The notes under the pieces: generated by a model | What the model was told of the DNA's origin: nothing | Database searches by the model: none | Seen by the model: the letters and a program-made list of their open reading frames with translations, nothing else | Translations under genes and position numbers: made by a program | Shown: piece after piece, positions 1-6,153 of the stretch | Numbering within the stretch: position 1 is the stretch's first letter | Layout of the letters: every line of letters begins with the position of its first letter | DNA from: Ramlibacter sp. | GTDB taxonomy: Bacteria > Pseudomonadota > Gammaproteobacteria > Burkholderiales > Burkholderiaceae_C | NCBI GenBank assembly: GCA_026785815.1 | Contig: JAJAZH010000022.1 | Coordinates: 1 to 9,073 of the forward strand | Length of the DNA stretch: 9,073 bases | Direction: 5' to 3'

Positions 1-1201
1 CCGCGGTGGTCAGCGGGATCGGCGGCGGATTGAGCCAGACGTCGCGGTCGCCGTGCGACTGCACCAGCGCGCGCGCATTGCCGGGATTGGTTTCGAGGTG
101 CAGCACCCGGTTGGCGTGCGCATAGAGCACTGGATCGCTCCGGACCTGCTCGAACGAAGGCAGGCGGATGACCGTGCGGTCACGCGCCGGCACTTTGAGT
201 TTCTGCTTGAGCGCCGGATTGGGGACGAAGTTGAGCGCAACGGTCTTGTCATTGCCGGCTTGACGCGCGATCCATGCCTGCGCCGCGGCAACTCCATTCG
301 CCGCCACCATGGAACCCGGCTCAAGGCCGGAAGCACCACCGCCGGGAACATTCATACCAGCTTGAGCGCCCGCTTCCTTGGAACATGTCGTGCCCTGCGC
401 CTCGGCCTGCTCCGACGTGGTCTGGTACGGATTGATGTGTTCTTCGACCCGGCCCGGCGCATCGACCGAGGTCGAATCGATCTGGAACCAGCCTTGCGGT
501 TTGCTGCGCTGGATGAACGCGGTGCCGCGCACATCGGTGATCTCGTTGATCGGCTCCCTGGCCGCCAGCCGGTGCGCGATCTCGACGATGGCACGCTCGG
601 CGTTGCCGTACAGCAGGATGTCGCATTTGGCGTCGACCAGGATCGAGCGGCGGACCTTGTCCTGCCAGTAGTCGTAGTGCGCGATGCGGCGCAGCGAGCC
701 TTCGATCCCGCCCATCACGATCGGCACATCGTTGTACGCTTCCCGGCAGCGCTGCGAGTACACCAGCGAGGCCCGGTCGGGCCGCTTGCCGCCGACGTCG
801 CCGGGCGTGTAGGCGTCATCGCTGCGGATCTTGCGGTCCGCGGTGTAGCGGTTGATCATCGAATCCATGTTGCCGGCGGTGACGCCGAAAAACAGGTTCG
901 GCTTGCCCAGCACCTTGAACGGGTCGGCGCTCTGCCAGTCGGGCTGCGCAATGATGCCGACCCGGAATCCCTGCGCCTCCAGGACCCGGCCGATCACGGC
1001 CATGCCGAAGCTGGGATGGTCGACGTAGGCGTCGCCGGTCACCACGATGATGTCGCAACTGTCCCATCCGAGCCGCTCCATCTCCGCCCGGCTGGTCGGC
1101 AGGAACGGGGCCGTGCCGAAGCGGCTCGCCCAGTACTTGCGGTAGCTGGTAATCGGCTTCGCGGCGCGCGCGAAAAAAGAAACGTCGATCGGGGCGTTCA
1201 T
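1..1201 (-). CDS. ygiQ: YgiQ family radical SAM protein, N-terminal 400 residues (3' end outside window)
   Basis: The complement reads open from ATG at 1201 to the left edge without a stop, giving 400 residues. The N-terminal YgiQ domain is clear: the WDSCDIIVVTGDAYVDHPSF stretch (about residues 46-65), GIIAQPDW (83-89), the GKPNLFFGVTAGNMDSMINR region (99-118), GKRPDRASLVY (138-148), GGIEGSLRRIAHYDYW (164-179), and LPSFEQVRSDPVLYAHA with HLETNPGNARALVQSHGDR (347-386). In the full family the radical SAM CxxxCxxC cluster follows this point, so it lies outside the window. YgiQ proteins are widely conserved and their substrate is unknown to me. The linker between NPY (257-259) and LPSFE (347) is long, about 87 residues, Ala/Gly-rich, and contains an in-frame palindromic repeat at 248-336. 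An in-frame ATG at 1255 would add 18 Pro/His-rich residues. I prefer 1201 because the sequence MNAPIDVSFF looks like the usual family start, although neither start has a good ribosome binding site. Confidence 0.95.
   Translation of the reverse strand, partial: MNAPIDVSFFARAAKPITSYRKYWASRFGTAPFLPTSRAEMERLGWDSCDIIVVTGDAYVDHPSFGMAVIGRVLEAQGFRVGIIAQPDWQSADPFKVLGKPNLFFGVTAGNMDSMINRYTADRKIRSDDAYTPGDVGGKRPDRASLVYSQRCREAYNDVPIVMGGIEGSLRRIAHYDYWQDKVRRSILVDAKCDILLYGNAERAIVEIAHRLAAREPINEITDVRGTAFIQRSKPQGWFQIDSTSVDAPGRVEEHINPYQTTSEQAEAQGTTCSKEAGAQAGMNVPGGGASGLEPGSMVAANGVAAAQAWIARQAGNDKTVALNFVPNPALKQKLKVPARDRTVIRLPSFEQVRSDPVLYAHANRVLHLETNPGNARALVQSHGDRDVWLNPPPIPLTTA
248..336. repeat. Palindromic repeat element embedded in frame in ygiQ
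   Basis: Two 29-bp arms face each other: 248-276 reads GTCATTGCCGGCTTGACGCG and then CGATCCATG, and the complement of 308-336 reads GTGCTTCCGGCCTTGAGCCG and then GGTTCCATG. By my alignment 20 of 29 positions match. The spacer is 31 bp (277-307). The arms look like the dispersed GTCATTCCCGGC...GGGAATCCATG type of intergenic repeat common in proteobacterial genomes. Here the element is read through by ygiQ and supplies about residues 289-318 of a low-complexity linker. It contains no stop in that frame. Confidence 0.6.
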
Positions 1202-1256
1202 CGGGACTGGGGGATGGGGTGACTGGGGCGCGTGGGCGCACTGGGGACAACCCATG

Positions 1257-1262
1257 ATTTTA
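1257..1262 (-). promoter_or_regulatory. Candidate -10 box for ygiQ
   Basis: On the complement, the 117-bp gap between the 71-residue gene and ygiQ contains TAAAAT, matching the sigma-70 consensus TATAAT at five of six positions, about 55 bp upstream of the ATG at 1201. No convincing -35 lies 16-18 bp further up (the best hexamer is TGGCCT). A short imperfect hairpin (GGCCAT and ATGGGCC arms, 1269-1287) lies just upstream. If this is the promoter, transcription would start near 1250, which supports the start at 1201 over the one at 1255. Confidence 0.3.
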
Positions 1263-1318
1263 AGGTCGATGGGCCCAAAAGGCCATCCCAAAGGGTATTG
1301 CGATGCCGGAGTGCCGGA

Positions 1319-1534
1319 TTACCGCGGCGGCACTGCGCGGTGCTGTTGCGCAATGTCGGCCGCCAGCTGCAGTCGAGCGCGTTCGATCAGCGGCAGCACC
1401 TCGCTGGCCGTATCCTGCCGCGCGATCAAGGCCAGGCACACCATGGACAGCAACAGTTGCGCCCGCTCCTGCCCCACTTCGGTCAGCGCCTGCGAAAGTG
1501 CGCTGTAGCTTCGATCCAGGTCGGTGTCGGTCAT
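1319..1534 (-). CDS. Small protein coupled to the monooxygenase, DUF2783-like (71 aa)
   Basis: The complement reads MTDTDLDRSYSALSQALTEV at the start and ends QHRAVPPR with a TAA stop. The ATG at 1534 overlaps the monooxygenase TGA in an ATGA arrangement, and AAGGA lies 8 nt upstream, so translational coupling is likely. The protein is predicted to be mostly helical and has no signal peptide or membrane segment. The pattern DLDRSYSAL..AL..VG.ERAQLLL (residues 5-29) followed by a helical tail (VLPLIERARLQL, 46-57) resembles DUF2783, a family of small proteins that I recall lying beside FAD-dependent monooxygenases. It may be an accessory or stabilising partner of the hydroxylase, but no function is established. 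The same frame stays open upstream to 1885; I rejected that longer form because it lies inside the monooxygenase and has a shadow-like composition. Confidence 0.75.
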   Translation of the reverse strand: MTDTDLDRSYSALSQALTEVGQERAQLLLSMVCLALIARQDTASEVLPLIERARLQLAADIAQQHRAVPPR

Positions 1535-3117
1535 GGCGCGATTCCTTTGGCGTCGAGCGCGACGATCAGTGGTGCCGGGTCCAGCCCCTGCCAGCGTCCC
1601 ATGACGTAGCCGTCGGGCCGCACCAGAACCAGGGCTTGCGAAGCGGCTGTATCCAGGCCGTAGCGTTCCCGCGCCTGCCCGAGTTGGTCCGCTCCGGGCG
1701 GAATCTCCAGCACGCCGATTCCGCGCGAGGCCAGTTGGGTGAGCGCGGCCGGCAGCGCCCCGTCGCTGAAAACCAGGCAGATGAAGTCTTTGCCGAAAGC
1801 CTGGCTCAAGTGGTAGGGCCCGTGGGATGCGGACAGCAGCGCGTCCGGGGCCGGCTGGCCCGGGGCCGCCATCTCGCTCCTCCACTGCCCTGTTTGCGGC
1901 ACATTGAGCGCCGAATCGCGGTACTGCACCGGGGCGGACTGGCGCGGATTGATCAGCGAGCGCACCTTCTCGTCGTCGACAGCCAGACGCAGCGTCGCTT
2001 CGCGCAGCAGCTTGAATGCGAAGTTGGGCGGCGCCATGAACTCGGTGCTCTTGGCGCCATAAGCGATGTTTTCCCGTGCGGCCTGGACCCGTTCGGTCGA
2101 GTAGCTGTCGAGCAGGCTGCCACTGGCATCACCGCGCAGCACGGCGGCGAGTTTCCAGGCCAGGTTGCCGGCGTCGTCGAGTCCGGAATTCAAGCCGCGG
2201 ACGCCGAAGATCGGCACCAGGTGCGCCGCATCGCCGGCCAAGAAAACACGACCGTGCCGGTATTCAGGCAGCGTGAGGCACTTGGCGTTGTAGATCGAGA
2301 TCCAGAGCGGCTGCCACGGCTCGCACTCGCCAATCATGGCCAAGTGGCTCTGCACGCGCGGCAACACGTTTTCCGGTTTGACCGCCTCGACCGGGTCCTC
2401 GTCATCGCGAATCTGGTAGTCGATTCGCCAGACGTCGTCCGGCTGCCGGTGCATCAGCAGCGTCGAGCCGGGATTCGACGGCGGATCGAACCAGGCCAGC
2501 CGTTCGACCGTGCGGCTGGTTTTCTGCACGATGTCGACAATCACGTAGCGGCCTTCGTACTGGATGCCTTCCAGCTGCAGCCCGAGCTGGTCGCGGACCG
2601 TGCTGCGGCCGCCGTCGCAGGCCACCAGGAAGTCGCAGCGCACGGACTGCGGACCCTGCGGTGTATTCACCTGCACCGTCACTCCGTCGCCCTCCTCGCG
2701 CACCGTCTGCACCCGATTGGACCAGCGGACGTCCACCGGCTGCGGCAGATCCCGAGCCGCCTTGTGGACGAATTCCTCGACGTAGAACTGCTGGATATTG
2801 ACCATCGGCGCGAAGCGCTGGGTCGGCTCTGACGGCATCTGGAAGTGCAAGACCTCGGTGTCGCGCCAGTAGCTGCGGCCACCGGTCCACGGCAGCCCCT
2901 TGCCAGCGACAGCGCCGGCCGCGCCGGCCCAGCCCAGGATCTCCTGCGAGCGGCGCGAAATGCAGATGGCCCGGCTACCGGTGCAATAGCCAGGATCGGC
3001 TTCGATGACCAGGCTTGCAATGCCCTGGCGCGCCAGCAGGGCCGCCAACGTCAGGCCAACCGGACCGCCGCCGGCGATCAGGATCGGAATATGCGCTGGA
3101 AGAGAGATTGCTGACAT
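1531..3117 (-). CDS. FAD-dependent monooxygenase, aromatic-hydroxylase (PHBH/MhpA-like) type
   Basis: This 528-residue flavoprotein belongs to the class A monooxygenases, which use NAD(P)H and O2 to hydroxylate aromatic or related ring substrates in the cytoplasm. An N-terminal Rossmann motif, GGGPVGLTLAALLARQG, spans residues 16-32, with the acidic ribose-binding E39 (VIEAD) after it. The DG motif CDGGRSTVRDQLG is at 167-179, and the FAD-contacting GD motif GRVFLAGDAAHLVPIFGVRG at 289-308, followed by LNSGLDDAGNLAWKLA. The C-terminal part (about 410-528) resembles the thioredoxin-fold tail of phenol-hydroxylase-like enzymes. Length and motif order are normal, so it looks intact. The ATG at 3117 is the first in frame before the GxGxxG motif, but its ribosome binding site is weak. 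It is followed by the 71-residue gene with a 4-bp overlap. No ring-cleavage or regulator gene is adjacent, so the substrate is unknown. 3-(3-hydroxyphenyl)propionate hydroxylase-like is the closest style I can name. Confidence 0.9.
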   Translation of the reverse strand: MSAISLPAHIPILIAGGGPVGLTLAALLARQGIASLVIEADPGYCTGSRAICISRRSQEILGWAGAAGAVAGKGLPWTGGRSYWRDTEVLHFQMPSEPTQRFAPMVNIQQFYVEEFVHKAARDLPQPVDVRWSNRVQTVREEGDGVTVQVNTPQGPQSVRCDFLVACDGGRSTVRDQLGLQLEGIQYEGRYVIVDIVQKTSRTVERLAWFDPPSNPGSTLLMHRQPDDVWRIDYQIRDDEDPVEAVKPENVLPRVQSHLAMIGECEPWQPLWISIYNAKCLTLPEYRHGRVFLAGDAAHLVPIFGVRGLNSGLDDAGNLAWKLAAVLRGDASGSLLDSYSTERVQAARENIAYGAKSTEFMAPPNFAFKLLREATLRLAVDDEKVRSLINPRQSAPVQYRDSALNVPQTGQWRSEMAAPGQPAPDALLSASHGPYHLSQAFGKDFICLVFSDGALPAALTQLASRGIGVLEIPPGADQLGQARERYGLDTAASQALVLVRPDGYVMGRWQGLDPAPLIVALDAKGIAP

Positions 3118-3169
3118 GCCCGGAGGTTACGTCAAGCAATCTGGCCGGAATCGTTGGCCGGCCCGCACG

Positions 3170-3191
3170 CGGCTCCGGTGCTCCGAAGCCG
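3170..3191 (-). terminator. Hairpin downstream of the CHRD gene, possible terminator
   Basis: CGGCTCCGG (3170-3178) and CCGAAGCCG (3183-3191) form a 9-bp stem with one mismatch and a TGCT loop. It starts 8 bp beyond the CHRD stop on the complement. No T-tract follows, so intrinsic termination is uncertain. It could instead mark the end of the transcript or slow decay from the 3' end. Confidence 0.35.
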
Positions 3192-3198
3192 TTGCCAA

Positions 3199-3657
3199 TT
3201 ACATCCGCTTGCGCAACTGGCCGCGGATCTCGCCGCCAGGGAAGCGGGCGGTGTGAATGTTGACGTAATACAAGCCAGCAGCCATGTCGGCGTACTGGGC
3301 TGGCGTCACGGTCATCTCACCCATGACCGGCTGGGCGTTCAAATTGCTGGCAAATGGAATGACAACGCCGGCATTCGCACCGACTGGCGCCGGTCCATGG
3401 ATATGGCCGGCGGTGGCAGGACCGGTGAGCCCGTTGTAGGTGACCTTCCAGGTGACCTTGTTGGTGTTCGCATTGAACTGCACTTCGGCCGATCCGGTGG
3501 CAGTGGAAGCCGCCGGCGGAACTTCCTGGGAAGGGCTCAGGCTGGCTTCGAAGATATCCATCTTCTGCGACGGACGCATCATTCCGCAGCCGGCGAGGGT
3601 CAGCGAGACAAGGCCGGCGGCGACGGCCGTGCGCAAAAAAGTATGGCGGCTCAACAT
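3199..3657 (-). CDS. CHRD domain lipoprotein
   Basis: The product is 152 residues. It begins MLSRHTFLRTAVAAGLVSLT and then has a lipobox, LAGC, with Cys24 as the predicted lipidated residue, so it is probably anchored in the envelope facing the periplasm or the outer membrane. The remainder is a single CHRD domain (PF07452-type): FEASLSPSQEVPP near 37-49, TGSAEVQFN..TNKVTWKVTYNGLTGPATAGHIHG (about 55-89), a Gly/Ala-rich turn, and the closing AGLYYVNIHTARFPGGEIRGQL. CHRD domains were first described in chordin; their bacterial role is not known. The start at 3657 is chosen over the in-frame ATG at 3690 because AAGGA lies 7 nt upstream and because it gives a compact signal peptide. The signal has SRHTFL where a Tat signal would have SRRxFL, so ordinary Sec export is more likely. 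A TGTCCTACAG motif lies about 63 bp upstream, as for the next leftward gene. Confidence 0.88.
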   Translation of the reverse strand: MLSRHTFLRTAVAAGLVSLTLAGCGMMRPSQKMDIFEASLSPSQEVPPAASTATGSAEVQFNANTNKVTWKVTYNGLTGPATAGHIHGPAPVGANAGVVIPFASNLNAQPVMGEMTVTPAQYADMAAGLYYVNIHTARFPGGEIRGQLRKRM

Positions 3658-3664
3658 GGGTATT

Positions 3665-3669
3665 TCCTT
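3665..3669 (-). promoter_or_regulatory. Ribosome binding site that fixes the CHRD start
   Basis: On the complement AAGGA stands 7 nt before the ATG at 3657. The alternative upstream ATG at 3690 has no comparable site. Confidence 0.65.
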
Positions 3670-3694
3670 GGGGACTGCCGAAATGGGCAATCAA

Positions 3695-3729
3695 TTTGAG
3701 CTCAGCCGGGCCGCAGCGTCTGTAGGACA
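3695..3729 (-). promoter_or_regulatory. Upstream motif TGTCCTACAG with -10-like hexamer, CHRD gene
   Basis: The complement has TGTCCTACAG (3729-3720), then 20 nt, then TCAAAT (3699-3694 region). The same 10-mer at the same spacing from a -10-like hexamer precedes the neighbouring 93-residue gene. The core is a weak dyad, TGT-CCT-ACA. It could be an operator or the -35 element of an alternative sigma factor; I cannot assign it to a known regulator. Confidence 0.35.
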
Positions 3730-3753
3730 TGCCCGATAGACCACAGCGCGACA

Positions 3754-4035
3754 TCACTTCGGCGGCAGTTTGCCCCTGGCAGCATCCACTTCCCACGGGC
3801 TCGGCCCGACGTTGGGTCCGTCTGGCATGGACTCCGGCTCTTCGCCGATCCCGGGCTTGGCGCTGCCGTCAGCAACACCCGCTGGCAACTCGGGCGCCGG
3901 CGGCTTGGCCGCTGCGCTTCCGGCTGGAGGTTCCTGCTGGACCGATTCACCCATTGTCTTGTTGCCTGGATCGCCGTCGTGGTTTTCGTTGCCGCCGGCG
4001 GCCGGGCCGCGGCCGATGCTGGTGCTGCTGCTCAT
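3754..4035 (-). CDS. Hypothetical Pro/Gly/Ala-rich hydrophilic protein (93 aa)
   Basis: I do not recognise this protein. It begins MSSSTSIGRGPAAGGNENHD and ends SPWEVDAARGKLPPK. It has no cysteine, no signal peptide and no hydrophobic stretch long enough for a membrane segment. Pro, Gly, Ala, Glu and Asp dominate, so it is probably disordered and cytoplasmic. The only Trp (81) sits in a short C-terminal motif, SPWEVDAARGK, that looks more conserved-like than the rest. The start at 4035 is chosen over the in-frame ATG at 4065 because AGGAG lies 5 nt upstream. That strong site, plus a motif shared with the adjacent CHRD gene, argues that it is a real gene. The composition recalls small stress-induced proteins, but that is only an impression. 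Confidence 0.65.
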   Translation of the reverse strand: MSSSTSIGRGPAAGGNENHDGDPGNKTMGESVQQEPPAGSAAAKPPAPELPAGVADGSAKPGIGEEPESMPDGPNVGPSPWEVDAARGKLPPK

Positions 4036-4040
4036 GGATG

Positions 4041-4045
4041 CTCCT
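4041..4045 (-). promoter_or_regulatory. Ribosome binding site of the 93-aa gene
   Basis: On the complement AGGAG stands 5 nt before the ATG at 4035, a near-consensus site. It selects this start over the in-frame ATG 30 bp upstream. Confidence 0.65.
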
Positions 4046-4063
4046 GTTGTCAACGGATGTCTC

Positions 4064-4099
4064 ACTCTAGGCGCTGGCGCGTCCGGTCGCTGTAGGACA
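4064..4099 (-). promoter_or_regulatory. Upstream motif TGTCCTACAG with -10-like hexamer, 93-aa gene
   Basis: The complement has TGTCCTACAG (4099-4090), 20 nt, then TAGAGT (4069-4064), which matches TATAAT at four of six positions. On the plus strand the site reads CTGT-AGG-ACAG, a perfect 4-bp dyad with a 3-bp centre. It lies in the 120-bp divergent gap, so it could also affect the rightward crotonase gene. Confidence 0.35.
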
Positions 4100-4155
4100 G
4101 GGGAGCAGCCAGCGCGTCGCCGATAAACTGGGTCCGCATTCCTTCAGGAGCCTCC

Positions 4156-5073
4156 ATGCCCGCCTTCACTACGCTGCGGATCGACCCCGACCCGGGCCAC
4201 CCACGCATTGCCCGTCTGCTGCTGAACCGGCCCGAAAAACTCAACGCCATCGACGACCAGACGCCGCGGGAACTGCGCGCAGCGGTGGAATGGGCCAACG
4301 AGCAGGATGACATCCATGTGATCGTGGTCGAAGGCGCGGGCAAGGGCTTTTGCGGCGGCTACGACCTGACGCAGTTCGGGCAGGGCCAAATCGACCATCC
4401 CTGTCAGCAGGAGCGTCACCCGTGGGATCCGATGCAAGACTATGCGTTCATGAAGCGCAACACCGAGGACTTCATGAGCCTGTGGCGCAGTCCGAAGCCG
4501 ACCATCGCCAAGGTCCACGGTTACGCTGCCGCCGGCGGCAGCGACATCGCCCTGTGCTGCGACCTGCTGCTGATGGCGCAGGACGCGCGCATCGGCTACA
4601 TGCCGACCCGGGTCTGGGGCTGCCCGACCACCGCGATGTTGACTTACCGGCTCGGCCCGGCCCGGGCCAAGCAGCTGATGTTCACCGGCGACACGATCGA
4701 CGGCGCCACGGCTGGCGAGTGGGGCCTGGCCAACCAAGTGGTGCCCGCCGCCGACCTGGAGGCAGCGACGATCAAACTAGCGAGCCGGATCGCCGGGGTG
4801 CCGCGCGGCCAGCTGGCGATGCACAAGCTGGTCGTCAACCAGGTGTTGCTGGCGATGGGCCTGGAGCAGAGCCAGCAGATGGCCACTGTCTTCGATGGCA
4901 TCAGCCGCCACAATCCCGAGGGCCTCTGGTTCCGCCGGCAGGCGCAGGCCGAGGGCTTCAAGTCGGCAGTGCAGTGGCGCGACAGCGGCCAGCCGATCCC
5001 CGAGGGCGATGAAGCCCGGGCGTTGATCCGCGAGCTGGAAGCGCGCACCGAAGCAGCCAGGAAACAGACATGA
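4156..5073 (+). CDS. Crotonase/enoyl-CoA hydratase family protein
   Basis: The 305-residue product has the crotonase fold, whose members bind acyl-CoA thioesters and stabilise an enolate intermediate. The N-terminal half shows LLLNRPEKLNAID (21-33) and the first oxyanion-hole segment GAGKGFCGGYDL (60-71). The second is HGYAAAGGSDIALCCD (121-136). The two catalytic glutamates of classical hydratases seem absent: the Glu144-equivalent position is Asp130 and the Glu164-equivalent is Thr151, in the segment IGYMPTRVWGCPTTAML. Simple hydration of 2-enoyl-CoA is therefore not assured; isomerase, hydrolase, lyase or another activity is possible. The RLGPARAKQLMFTGDTIDGATAGEWGL region (165-191) is typical of the fold, and the C-terminus has the extended helical end. 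AGGAG lies 5 nt before the ATG. The next gene overlaps its stop by 4 bp (ATGA), so the two are co-translated and probably act in one pathway. Confidence 0.9.
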   Translation: MPAFTTLRIDPDPGHPRIARLLLNRPEKLNAIDDQTPRELRAAVEWANEQDDIHVIVVEGAGKGFCGGYDLTQFGQGQIDHPCQQERHPWDPMQDYAFMKRNTEDFMSLWRSPKPTIAKVHGYAAAGGSDIALCCDLLLMAQDARIGYMPTRVWGCPTTAMLTYRLGPARAKQLMFTGDTIDGATAGEWGLANQVVPAADLEAATIKLASRIAGVPRGQLAMHKLVVNQVLLAMGLEQSQQMATVFDGISRHNPEGLWFRRQAQAEGFKSAVQWRDSGQPIPEGDEARALIRELEARTEAARKQT

Positions 5074-6143
5074 ACGATCCAGACATGACCACACCCCGTT
5101 ATGCCGCCCCGACCCTGCTGTCATTCGCAACCCGGCTGCTGGCCGCCGCGGGCCTGAACAGCGGCAAATCCGATGCAGTCGCGTCGATCCTGGTCGAAGG
5201 GGACTTGATGGGTCATTCCACCCATGGCCTGACGTTGCTCGGGCCGTACCTGCGCGAGCTCGAAGCCGGCACCATGAGGCGCGACGGCGAACCGGATGTG
5301 CTGCAGGATCGCCCCGCCGCGGTGACCTGGGATGGCCGCCGCCTGCCCGGGCCGTGGCTGGTGCTGCAGGCCATGGCCCTGGCGACGGAGCGGGCGAAGC
5401 AGTGCGGGACTGGCTCCGTCGTGATTCGCCGCAGCCACCACATCGCCTGCCTCGCCGCCTATCTCAAACGCGCCACCGATGCCGGCCTGCTGATGTTCCT
5501 GACCTGCTCCGATGCCAACTCGGCAAGCGTCGCGCCATTCGGCGGACTGGACCCCGTCTTCACGCCCAATCCGCTCTCCGCCGGCATCCCGACCCCAGCG
5601 CTGCCGATCCTGGTCGACATCTCGACCTCCTCCACCACCAACGGCTTGACCAACCGCCTGCACCAGGAGGGTGGACGGTTGCCGGCGCCGTGGTTGATCG
5701 ATGGCCACGGACAGCCATCGGACGATCCGGCTGTGCTGTTCAACGAACCCAAGGGCACGATCCTGCCGCTGGGCGGCATGGATTCCGGTCACAAGGGCTA
5801 TGGCCTGTCATTGCTGGTCGAAGCCCTGACCGGCGGCCTGGCCGGACAGGGCCGCGCCGATCCGCGCGAGGGCTGGGGAGCGACGGTGTTCCTGCAGATC
5901 ATCGATCCGGCGGCGTTCGGCGGAAGCGAAGCGTTCACCCGGCAGACCGGTGCGATCGTGCAGCAGTGCCATGCGTCACGGCCAGCGCACGCCGGTCAGC
6001 AGGTCAGGATGCCTGGGGAAAGGGGACTGCGGCTGGCGCTGGAGCAACAGCGGTCGGGCGTCCGGCTGTATCCGTCGATCCTGCCGTCCCTGGAACCCTG
6101 GGCACGCAAGTTGGGCGTCGACCTGCCCATGCCAACTGCCTGA
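5070..6143 (+). CDS. Ldh_2 family 2-hydroxyacid (malate/L-lactate-type) dehydrogenase, YbiC-like
   Basis: The 357-residue product belongs to the malate/L-lactate dehydrogenase family PF02615, which is unrelated to ordinary Rossmann LDHs. These NAD(P)H-linked enzymes interconvert 2-hydroxy and 2-oxo acids or related imino acids. GHSTHGLTLLGPYL (48-61) is the active-site motif, and RRSHHIACLAAYL (120-132) carries the second conserved histidine pair. NPLSAGIP (167-174), LVDISTSSTTNG (181-192), the glycine-rich HKGYGLSLLVEALTGGLAGQG (241-261) and RMPGERG (313-319) complete the pattern. The GHxTHG and SHHI forms match the E. coli YbiC (hydroxycarboxylate dehydrogenase B) branch, where the arginine of the usual SHGxxR motif is also missing. 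The start overlaps the crotonase stop; AGGA lies 8 nt upstream. An in-frame ATG at 5085 is a weaker alternative. It ends 10 bp before the convergent tctA. The exact hydroxy acid is unknown. Confidence 0.9.
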   Translation: MNDPDMTTPRYAAPTLLSFATRLLAAAGLNSGKSDAVASILVEGDLMGHSTHGLTLLGPYLRELEAGTMRRDGEPDVLQDRPAAVTWDGRRLPGPWLVLQAMALATERAKQCGTGSVVIRRSHHIACLAAYLKRATDAGLLMFLTCSDANSASVAPFGGLDPVFTPNPLSAGIPTPALPILVDISTSSTTNGLTNRLHQEGGRLPAPWLIDGHGQPSDDPAVLFNEPKGTILPLGGMDSGHKGYGLSLLVEALTGGLAGQGRADPREGWGATVFLQIIDPAAFGGSEAFTRQTGAIVQQCHASRPAHAGQQVRMPGERGLRLALEQQRSGVRLYPSILPSLEPWARKLGVDLPMPTA

Positions 6144-6153
6144 ACCCTCGGTT

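Noticed and set aside
53..1222. 389-codon open frame on the plus strand opposite ygiQ
   Set aside because: It lies antisense to a clear YgiQ coding sequence, its Arg/His/Asp-rich product has no domain, and such frames are common opposite GC-rich genes.
1303..2832. 509-codon open frame on the plus strand opposite the monooxygenase
   Set aside because: The product has shadow-like composition without motifs, whereas the complement has all FAD-binding motifs in order.
3130..3135. TTGACG on the complement before the monooxygenase
   Set aside because: It is only 13 nt from the start codon and no -10 fits between.
3625..3657. Twin-arginine signal on the CHRD protein
   Set aside because: The motif has Arg-His rather than Arg-Arg and a lipobox follows, so Sec-dependent lipoprotein export is the simpler call.
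4048..4053. Perfect TTGACA on the complement upstream of the 93-residue gene
   Set aside because: It ends only about 13 nt before the ATG and adjoins the ribosome binding site, so it cannot serve as a -35 for that gene.
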